Shown piece after piece: positions 1-5,741 of a DNA stretch of 19,903 bases; position 1 is the stretch's first letter; each line of letters begins with the position of its first letter. Origin of the DNA: an uncultured Oscillospiraceae bacterium (lineage in GTDB: Bacteria; Bacillota_A; Clostridia; Oscillospirales; Oscillospiraceae); contig CALXDE010000049.1 in NCBI GenBank assembly GCA_944386965.1, forward strand, positions 1 to 19,903. The letters are read 5' to 3'. The translations under genes were made by a program, and so were the position numbers. The notes beneath the pieces were generated by a model. The model had not been told where the DNA came from and ran no database searches. It saw nothing but the letters and a program-made list of their open reading frames with translations.

Positions 1-1327
1 CCAGCTGGTCCCAGGTGTGCCGGGCATAGATGAGGGTGGCGTGCTCGGCCAGCTTGTGGGAGATCTGGCGGTAGGCCGCCGCCGTCACCTGCCGCCGGTC
101 CAGGGGGCCCTGGAGCAGGGCCATCCCTGCCGCGGCGCGGCCGGTGCCGGCGATCTGGGCGGGGGTAAAGGCAAACTTGTTGGCCATCTCCGCGCCCTCT
201 ACGCCCTCTGAGAGGGGGAGGGCCTCCAGCGCCCGCTGCCACAGGGCGATGCTCTCCCCCTTGGTAGGCAGGGGGACCTCCACCTCGATCCAGCGGCGGC
301 GGGCGGCCAGCTCCACGGTCACCGCCTCCGGCTCCGCGAGGACGAACACCACCCCGGAGTACCGCCCGGCCAGCTCCAGGGCCTGCTGCGCCGTCTCCGG
401 CTCCTCCAGCAGCCGCTCGAAGCTCCGCAGGGCCAGCATGCCCTGGAGGAGGACCGTCTCCCGTCCGGCGGTGCGCAGGGCGGCGAAGAAGTCCTCCCGC
501 CGGGAAAATGCCGCCTGGGCACAGTCAAAGAACACCGCCGGGACCTCCAGCAGCTCTGACACCCGGCGCACCTGGGTGGCGCGGCCGGCGCCCTTTCCTC
601 CCCGCAGGCACACGAACAGCGTCTCCCGCTCTCTGCCGTCGGCGGCAATGGCCGCCGCCAGCTCCTCCGCCTCCCGCTCCCGCAGGGGCAGGGGCCCACC
701 GGCGTCAGGGAGACAAACCTGGCCCACGCCGCTGTCCAGACGGCTCGCGCCGTTTTGCAGCAGAAACTCCGCCGTCCGGGTGTCCAGCGTCCCGTCCCGC
801 TGGAGAAAGGCAAAATCCGCTTTCTCCTCCAGGGCGCGGCGCTGGACATGATACTGGGGCACGTCCTCCGCCCGGTCCACGAAGTGAAACAGCTTCAGCG
901 TCAGGTCAAAGCTGGGCCGGCGGAGGGCCGGATTCCCCTGGAGCTGACCCAGCAGGGGGCCGAAGCGCTCGTCATAGGCGGGCAGCAGCCACAGCATCAG
1001 CGCCAGCAGCTCCAGATTGGTGAGCTTCCACACCTCCCGGACATACTGCCCGGCCAGAAAGCCCCCCGCCTCGACGCTGGTCCGGGCCCGGGCGTCGATG
1101 TGGAACAGGGCCTTGTCAAAGTCCTGGAGCACACTTTGCCGCACCGCTCCAGGGTCCGCCGCCCCCTCCAGAGCGCCCTCCCAGGGGATCTGGGAGGCAT
1201 AGCAGGGGAGGTAGGCCGAGAGCAGCAGTTCACACCAGCGCACCAGGTCCAGCAGGTGCTCCTCCGGCGCGGCGTAGGGCGCGCCGAACCGCCTGGCGTC
1301 AAAAAACTGTCTGTACAGGGACGGCAC
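1..1327 (-). CDS. AAA+ family ATPase of the CIS locus (Afp15/Cis15-like), C-terminus cut by window edge
   Basis: Partial gene; 442 codons are visible and the 3' end lies beyond the left edge. The start is GTG at 1327: an in-frame TGA lies only three codons upstream, and GGGAGG (1337-1342) sits 9 nt before it. Residues about 100-150 (LTNLELLALMLWLLPAYDER, then RRPSFDLTLKLF) match the helical/winged-helix N-terminal region typical of Afp15-type ATPases. Residues about 235-435 look like the degenerate first ATPase-like domain: GGKGAGRAT at 243-251 resembles a Walker A loop with the lysine replaced by arginine. The canonical AAA+ domain of this family should follow the last visible residues (HTWDQL) off-window. 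In Afp/PVC loci the ATPase is needed for particle assembly or maturation. It is the last visible gene, 34 nt after the DUF4280 gene. The family call rests on domain pattern and context, because the decisive Walker motifs cannot be seen. Confidence 0.82.
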   Translation of the reverse strand, partial: MPSLYRQFFDARRFGAPYAAPEEHLLDLVRWCELLLSAYLPCYASQIPWEGALEGAADPGAVRQSVLQDFDKALFHIDARARTSVEAGGFLAGQYVREVWKLTNLELLALMLWLLPAYDERFGPLLGQLQGNPALRRPSFDLTLKLFHFVDRAEDVPQYHVQRRALEEKADFAFLQRDGTLDTRTAEFLLQNGASRLDSGVGQVCLPDAGGPLPLREREAEELAAAIAADGRERETLFVCLRGGKGAGRATQVRRVSELLEVPAVFFDCAQAAFSRREDFFAALRTAGRETVLLQGMLALRSFERLLEEPETAQQALELAGRYSGVVFVLAEPEAVTVELAARRRWIEVEVPLPTKGESIALWQRALEALPLSEGVEGAEMANKFAFTPAQIAGTGRAAAGMALLQGPLDRRQVTAAAYRQISHKLAEHATLIYARHTWDQL

Positions 1328-1354
1328 GCCGCCTCACCTCCCGCAAAAAGTTCC

Positions 1355-1371
1355 GATCCCCTCAGGGGATC
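1355..1371 (-). other. Short hairpin around the DUF4280 stop codon, followed by a T run
   Basis: Perfect 7-bp inverted repeat (GATCCCC / GGGGATC) whose three-base loop is exactly the TGA stop codon of the DUF4280 gene. In the transcript it is followed by GGAAC and then five U. It could be a weak attenuator or terminator reducing ATPase expression relative to the structural genes, or an RNA-stability element. The U run starts 5 nt after the stem, so it is not a good intrinsic terminator. Confidence 0.35.
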
Positions 1372-1751
1372 TGGTGCTTCATCTGGCCGGGGCTGTTGAT
1401 GCTGATGACGCCGCCGTAGGCGCACATCAGCTTGGAGCTGTTGTTCAGCGCCGGCTTGCCCCCGATGAGCACCGTAGGGCACCCGGGGGCCCAGGGGGCC
1501 GGGATCACCGGGATGCAGGGCATGGGCGTCAGCACCCCCAGGGCCGCCGCCGTGGCCGAGGCCACGGTGGGGTTTGCCAGGGAGGAGCACATGCCGAAGG
1601 GCATGATGTTTTTCATGGGGATATTGTCCATGATGGTGGCCGCCGGCATGTTGGACGTCAGCGTCTTGTTCTCCGGGGTCACCACCAGACTGGAGGGCGC
1701 CATGCCGAAGGTGCACTGGCACATGGCCCCCATACACACTTGATTTCCCAT
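1362..1751 (-). CDS. DUF4280 PAAR-like spike-tip protein (Cis10-type)
   Basis: Small protein of 129 aa. The start is ATG at 1751, chosen because AGGAGG lies 7 nt upstream; the longer reading from 1925 runs inside the preceding gene in another frame. The protein begins MGNQVCMGAMCQCTFG, then has the DUF4280 pattern: a D-N-I-P-MKN-I-MPFGMC segment, NPTVASATAAALG, PCIPVIPAPW, and a C-terminal CAYGGVISINSPGQ. DUF4280 proteins are PAAR-like and are found in CIS loci, where they are thought to sharpen the central spike, with clustered Cys/His residues able to bind metal. Several cysteines are seen here (positions 6, 11, 13 and others). It lies between a carboxypeptidase-regulatory-like gene and the ATPase gene, about 16 kb from the spike gene it should cap. 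Membership in DUF4280 is well supported; the position on the spike tip is inferred from the family. Confidence 0.88.
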   Translation of the reverse strand: MGNQVCMGAMCQCTFGMAPSSLVVTPENKTLTSNMPAATIMDNIPMKNIMPFGMCSSLANPTVASATAAALGVLTPMPCIPVIPAPWAPGCPTVLIGGKPALNNSSKLMCAYGGVISINSPGQMKHQIP

Positions 1752-1758
1752 GATCGTC

Positions 1759-1764
1759 CCTCCT
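1759..1764 (-). promoter_or_regulatory. Ribosome binding site of the DUF4280 gene, overlapping the upstream stop
   Basis: AGGAGG, 7 nt before the ATG at 1751. It shares bases with the TAG stop codon of the upstream gene (1763-1765), so the stop and the Shine-Dalgarno form one TAGGAGG string. This decides the DUF4280 start and suggests tightly coupled translation. Confidence 0.8.
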
Positions 1765-2503
1765 AAAATTCCACAGTGGCACGCGAACTGGGGGATGGGG
1801 GCGCCGTGACCAGCGTCTGCTCCCTCCCATCCCAGGAGAAGGAGAGCTCCACTTCCTCCCGCTGCAAAAACAGGCCGATGGCCGGCAGGATGGCCGCTCC
1901 ATCCCGGTCGGTTTCCAGATTCCACACCGGCCGCAGGAGGGTCCCCGCGCCCAGCGGAGCGGTCAGGGGCTCCTGAAGCGTAAACTGTCCGGCGGCCTGG
2001 TCATATCCCGTGATCAGCAGGTCAAACGCCTCCTGCCGGGGGCTGCAGTGCTGATAGAGCATCCCCGCGGCATATCCGCCTGCCAGAGACACCGTCCAGG
2101 ACCCCTTTTCGGCCCGCTCCACCACTCGCAGGGCCCCCACCGGCGTTGTCTGCGTCACCCGGATCTCCGCGTTGCCCAGCGGCGCGCCCCTCTCCAGAAA
2201 GCGCAGGTGGAAATAGGAGATGCGTCCCAGGGCGGGGGCTCCCGGCTCGTACTGCATCAGCACCACCTCCGGAAGGTGGTTGGGCACCACCGGCAGGCGC
2301 CGGTGGGCCGGGCGATACCCGGGCGCTGTGATACGATAGTCGTGGGCCGTGGGGGGCAGGTCGGAAAACACGTAGGTGCCGTCCCCCTTGGCTACATACC
2401 GGACGCGGCTGCCGTCCACCAGGATGGCGGCCCCGGTCACCGCCCCCTTTCCATAGCTGTCGATCAGCTGGAAGGCTGCGGAAATGCGGCTGATGGTTCT
2501 CAT
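1763..2503 (-). CDS. CIS-associated protein with N-terminal carboxypeptidase-regulatory-like domain
   Basis: 246 aa. Residues about 10-80 look like a carboxypeptidase regulatory-like/transthyretin-type beta sandwich: AFQLIDSYGKGAVTGAAILV, then GDGTYVFSDLPPTAHDYRITAPGY, where short phrases match the usual 'V.G..I.V......T...G.Y.F..LP.G.Y.I...GY' pattern. The remainder (about 95-246) is beta-rich with no family I recognise. No signal peptide or membrane segment is seen. It overlaps the DUF4255 gene by 4 nt (ATGA) and is followed 11 nt later by the DUF4280 gene, so it is translated as a unit with the predicted tube cap and spike tip. A structural or cargo-loading role in the particle is plausible; a surface adhesin-like accessory is the alternative. 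The exact function is unknown. Confidence 0.72.
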   Translation of the reverse strand: MRTISRISAAFQLIDSYGKGAVTGAAILVDGSRVRYVAKGDGTYVFSDLPPTAHDYRITAPGYRPAHRRLPVVPNHLPEVVLMQYEPGAPALGRISYFHLRFLERGAPLGNAEIRVTQTTPVGALRVVERAEKGSWTVSLAGGYAAGMLYQHCSPRQEAFDLLITGYDQAAGQFTLQEPLTAPLGAGTLLRPVWNLETDRDGAAILPAIGLFLQREEVELSFSWDGREQTLVTAPPSPSSRATVEF

Positions 2504-3087
2504 GGCTCTCTCCCCTTCTGCTCGGTGCCCAGCTGGATCTCCCTGACCCTGGGTGCGGGCATGGTGACCACGGCGGACTCCAGCAGCACCGGGCCGATCT
2601 TGTAAAACACGCTGAGCTTGTAGGACTCGGAAAACATGGTCCAGATCTTGGTCTTCTCCTCCAGCTCCATGGGCACATTGCTCACCCGGATCACCTCTCC
2701 GGCGGCGCGGAGCGCCGGAGGCATATACTTCTCCGGCAGGCGCTTGTTGTCCTCCAGCACCTGGATCACCCGGCCCATGATCATCTGCTCGTCCAGAGTC
2801 CGGGTTTCCTTCTCCGCCTTGCTGGCCACGGAGATCATCAGCGAGAGATACAGAGACACCGGGGCGTTGCGCAGGGAGCCGTCCGCCTGGAGGACCTGCC
2901 CGGTGGGCCGCATCTCCCCGGACTCAGCAATGTCGTAGATATGCACCCCCACCACGCAGTTGCCCCGCTCGTGGGGGTCACAGGCGCCGATCTGTTCGGC
3001 CTGGGCCACCGGCTCAGGCACCAGCTCCCCCCGGAGCAGGTCCACGATGGTCCGGCTCACGTCGGAGATCACGGAATATTTTGCCAT
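2500..3087 (-). CDS. DUF4255 (Pvc16 N-terminal) protein, predicted tail-tube terminator/cap
   Basis: 195 aa. It begins MAKYSVISDVSRTIVDLLRG and carries the DUF4255/Pvc16_N pattern: an N-terminal amphipathic helix, a beta strand with 'VGVHIYDIAESGEMRP', 'PVSLYLSLMISVASKAEK' (corresponding to the 'lp..l.YLit' strand) and a helix with 'DEQMIMGRVIQVLEDN'. Afp16/Pvc16 proteins terminate the inner tube and help cap the sheath at the end away from the baseplate. Family members are usually somewhat longer, or similar when only the core domain is present. The start at 3087 has GGAGG 5 nt upstream. Its presence separates this locus from ordinary prophage tails and supports the eCIS assignment. It follows the stalk-domain gene by 18 nt and overlaps the next gene by 4 nt. 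Confidence 0.88.
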   Translation of the reverse strand: MAKYSVISDVSRTIVDLLRGELVPEPVAQAEQIGACDPHERGNCVVGVHIYDIAESGEMRPTGQVLQADGSLRNAPVSLYLSLMISVASKAEKETRTLDEQMIMGRVIQVLEDNKRLPEKYMPPALRAAGEVIRVSNVPMELEEKTKIWTMFSESYKLSVFYKIGPVLLESAVVTMPAPRVREIQLGTEQKGREP

Positions 3088-3105
3088 GGCTTCCTCCCTC
3101 TCCCG

Positions 3106-4296
3106 TCAGAGGACCGGGTAAATCAGTTCATAGCTCCCCACACGCATCCGCTCCAGATTTCCGCACTGGAGGACCGTGTCCAGGGGCAGGTAGCAGATCC
3201 CGTCAAAGTACAGGACCGGCTGGGCCATTTTCAGCAGTCTGTCGTTACAATAGGCGTCGCTGGAGCCCCGGGTCATCTCCAGCACCACGCCGGGGGCCTG
3301 GATGACCACGGTGGCATTCTCCTCCATCTCCACCACCTCGCCGCCCAGGAACGCCGCGGCATCCGCCAGGGAGAGCATCACCGCGTCCCCGTAGGCGAAC
3401 ACCGGCTGCGTCAGCTCCAGCGCTCCGCCGGCCGCCACCAGGCGGTCCGGAGAGACAGCCTGGGCCCGGTTGGCCCGGCCGGCGATGGCCAGAGAACCGG
3501 CCTCCAGCGCTTCCCGCGCCTGAGCGGAGAGGGCGGGATAGCGGCTGAGGATATTCCGAAAGTGTCCGGTCATGGCGTCCGAGGCAGTCACCAGCCCCGC
3601 CTCGCTGAGCAGCTCACTGTGCTGCAGCTGCGCGAAGAGCAGGATGGCCGCCACATCGGCGCTGTCCCCGCCGGCGATCCCGCTGTCCAGATAGGCGAGG
3701 GCCTCCGCCGCCATGACCGCCAGATCGCCGGTGCCGTCGTACCCGGCAGCCTCCATCAGGCGGGCAGCCTGGGCGCTGAGCTCCTCCTCGACCCGGCGCA
3801 GGATCTCGTCCGGGTTCTCCGCGGCGCTCACCGCCTCGCCGATCGCTCCGATGCTCTCATCCGACGCCTCCATCCCCTCCAGAGTGGTCTGGAGCTGCTC
3901 CAGCTGGTATTGGAGCTGGTGGAGCTGGATCATCCCCTCCAGATAGGTCCGCAGGGTGCCGTTGGGGTCCCCCAGGGCGATGAGGCGGTCGATATTCGCC
4001 TGGATGGCCGCGGCCTCCTCGCCGCCGCCCAGAATGGCCATCAGCTCATCCCGCAGCTCCTCCAGCGTGGGCTCCGGCTCCTCCTCAGGCTCCTCGCCCT
4101 CTGTGTCCTCCGCGGCATCTTCCTCCTCCGCGCTCTCCGCGCCCTCATCTGCCTCCTCATGATTTGCGGTACCGGAGCCGGGCATATCCGATCCACTTCC
4201 GGCTGCCGCGGCCAGAGCCGGCCAGGTCAGCAGGGAACAGACCAGCAGCACACTCAGCGCCATCGCCAGCCAATTTCCTTCTCCGCGTCTTTTCAT
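3106..4296 (-). CDS. Secreted acidic protein with C-terminal copper-amine-oxidase-type stalk domain
   Basis: 396 aa. A Sec signal peptide is visible at residues 1 to about 33: KRR charged start, hydrophobic AMALSVLLVCSLLTWPA core, then ALAAAAG near the likely cleavage. Mature residues about 45-75 are a Glu/Asp-rich low-complexity stretch, followed by a largely helical region (about 80-290) with heptad-like 'LQYQLEQLQTTLEGME'. The C-terminal ~100 residues look like the stalk domain found at the N-terminus of copper amine oxidase-like proteins of Gram-positive bacteria ('YGDAVMLSLADAAAFLGGEV', 'ENATVVIQ', 'VLYFDGICYLPLDTVL'). No cysteine follows the signal peptide as in a lipobox, so the protein is probably secreted or wall-associated. 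The start at 4296 is chosen because AGGAGG lies 7 nt upstream; a GTG at 4326 inside the previous gene is less likely. It closes the envelope module. The role is unknown; an extracytoplasmic spacer or partner of the neighbouring membrane proteins is my inference. Confidence 0.82.
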   Translation of the reverse strand: MKRRGEGNWLAMALSVLLVCSLLTWPALAAAAGSGSDMPGSGTANHEEADEGAESAEEEDAAEDTEGEEPEEEPEPTLEELRDELMAILGGGEEAAAIQANIDRLIALGDPNGTLRTYLEGMIQLHQLQYQLEQLQTTLEGMEASDESIGAIGEAVSAAENPDEILRRVEEELSAQAARLMEAAGYDGTGDLAVMAAEALAYLDSGIAGGDSADVAAILLFAQLQHSELLSEAGLVTASDAMTGHFRNILSRYPALSAQAREALEAGSLAIAGRANRAQAVSPDRLVAAGGALELTQPVFAYGDAVMLSLADAAAFLGGEVVEMEENATVVIQAPGVVLEMTRGSSDAYCNDRLLKMAQPVLYFDGICYLPLDTVLQCGNLERMRVGSYELIYPVL

Positions 4297-4303
4297 GGAC
4301 CGG

Positions 4304-4309
4304 CCTCCT
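4304..4309 (-). promoter_or_regulatory. Ribosome binding site of the stalk-domain gene
   Basis: AGGAGG, 7 nt before the ATG at 4296 and directly after the TGA stop of the MORN gene (4311-4313). This favours the 4296 start, which puts the signal peptide at the very N-terminus. Confidence 0.75.
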
Positions 4310-4310
4310 C

Positions 4311-5723
4311 TCAGTAGTTTCCGCACTCCACCGCCGCGATCTTCTCGCCGGCAGCGTCATAGTACACCTTGATATAGTAGGTGCTCATCAGATATTTGTC
4401 CACCCGGCCGCTCTCCGGCAGTTCCAATGTCAGCTGTGCCGAGGCGGCGGAGCGCTCCGGCGTCAGCTCCAGTGTCAGGGTGGAGAACCGCTCCCCCAGC
4501 AGAGCCTCCAGCTCTGCCTGGGAGGTGTCCCGCGTGATGTCCAGGAACGCCTCCTCCACATCCACCAGCACCCGCCGGCAGGTGTAGAGGCCCGCTCCAT
4601 CGTCGTCGCAGAGGAAGGCCGCGCCCAAATTCAGATAGGTCAGCACCTGGCCGCCCTCCACCTGCGCCGTATAGCCGGGGCTTCCGAAGGCGGCGGCGAT
4701 GTCCGCCGGAGCCGCCCCCAGATAACCCATGTAGTTCACGTTGTTATCCAGAAATTCCCCGCTGTAGAGGGCCGAACCGATGGTGTCGTACACCGTGCCC
4801 GCTCCCTGGCGCTTCCCCTGGGAGAACTCCCCCTGGTAGAGGATGTTTCCCTGGCTGTCATAGAGCGTCCCGGTCCCCTCGAACATTCCCTGGGAAAACA
4901 GCCCCTGGTAGACGAGGACACCGTTTTCATAGTAGCTGCCCTCCCCCTCGTAGACGCCGGCCACCAGGTCCCCCCGGTAGCGGACCGTGACGCCGTCAGC
5001 CTCATAGACCACGCCGCTGCCCTCCCACAGGTCGTTGGCAAAGTCTCCATAGTAGAGGAGGGTATGGGTGTCCGGGCGGTACTCCATGCCCCGGCCGCTG
5101 CGCAGGCCCTGGACAAAGGCGCCCTGGTAGATGAGAGCCCCCGTCTCGTCGTAAAGTCTGCCCTCGCCGTTATAGAGGTTCTCCGAGAAGTCCCCCTCGT
5201 AGCGCAACACACCGCCGGAATAAAGGGAGCCGTACCCGTTGTAGGCGGCGTTGAGAAACTCCCCGGTGTAGACCAGATTCCCCTCCGTGTCGTACTGGGT
5301 GGCCGACCCGGTGAGCTTTCCGGCGGCCACATCGCCGCTGTAGATGACAACGCCCATGTCGTTTCGGATATGGGCCGGTCCGGTGTAGCCGGCCATCTTC
5401 TCGCTGTTGAGAAGGATGGTAGGCGTCCACAGCCGCCCCTCCAGCCAGGGGTAGACCACCGTGGAAAAGGTGGTGACCACCAGCACAATCACGATCACGC
5501 TCAGGCCCAGAAACCGCTTGGATAGGTAGACGTCCCCAAAGCGGACATAGTCTGCCTTGCTGGAGGGCCGGCGGGTCATGGACTTGACCTGGGCGCGGAC
5601 ATAGGTGTTCAGATAGACGAAGGGCTTGGCCGCCACCTTCACCGCCCGGGTAACCTTTTTGGAGATGTTGGTGATCTGGCGCCCGACGATCTTGGAAATC
5701 TGGCCGAAGATATTGAAGTCCAT
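4311..5723 (-). CDS. Single-pass membrane protein with nine MORN-type repeats
   Basis: 470 aa. The first 70 residues are basic (KKVTRAVKVAAK, MTRRPSSK) and precede one strong membrane segment at about 71-91 (LGLSVIVIVLVVTTFSTVV), so by the positive-inside rule the bulk lies outside the cytoplasm. Residues about 125-335 contain nine units of about 23 residues beginning (I/V/L/R)Y.G.F and followed by 'G.G.LYD..G', the MORN repeat pattern. MORN arrays form elongated beta-hairpin ladders and often mediate binding. The C-terminal ~130 residues are an unrecognised globular part with two similar 'IAAAFGSP' and 'LEALLGERF' turns, suggesting a duplicated small domain. AGGAG lies 7 nt before the ATG. 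It sits between the sensor and stalk-domain genes, and a role as extracytoplasmic scaffold for the CIS is inferred. MORN proteins of this topology are not part of the classical Afp/PVC set. Confidence 0.85.
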   Translation of the reverse strand: MDFNIFGQISKIVGRQITNISKKVTRAVKVAAKPFVYLNTYVRAQVKSMTRRPSSKADYVRFGDVYLSKRFLGLSVIVIVLVVTTFSTVVYPWLEGRLWTPTILLNSEKMAGYTGPAHIRNDMGVVIYSGDVAAGKLTGSATQYDTEGNLVYTGEFLNAAYNGYGSLYSGGVLRYEGDFSENLYNGEGRLYDETGALIYQGAFVQGLRSGRGMEYRPDTHTLLYYGDFANDLWEGSGVVYEADGVTVRYRGDLVAGVYEGEGSYYENGVLVYQGLFSQGMFEGTGTLYDSQGNILYQGEFSQGKRQGAGTVYDTIGSALYSGEFLDNNVNYMGYLGAAPADIAAAFGSPGYTAQVEGGQVLTYLNLGAAFLCDDDGAGLYTCRRVLVDVEEAFLDITRDTSQAELEALLGERFSTLTLELTPERSAASAQLTLELPESGRVDKYLMSTYYIKVYYDAAGEKIAAVECGNY

Positions 5724-5741
5724 TCGCTGTCTCCTCTCCGC

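Noticed and set aside
319..849. Minus-strand open frame of 176 codons near the left end
   Set aside because: It lies in a different frame from the ATPase, is Arg/Ser/Cys/Trp-rich, and shows no family pattern.
997..1902. 301-codon minus-strand open frame spanning the ATPase and DUF4280 genes
   Set aside because: It crosses three real genes out of frame. The ATPase (GTG 1327) and DUF4280 (ATG 1751) frames have domain matches and ribosome binding sites.
2941..4317. Plus-strand open frames such as 2941-4317, 4164-5525, 5766-7526, 8373-9839, 10216-11580 and 12950-14731
   Set aside because: All are antisense to well-supported minus-strand genes and have the low-complexity composition of GC-rich shadow frames.
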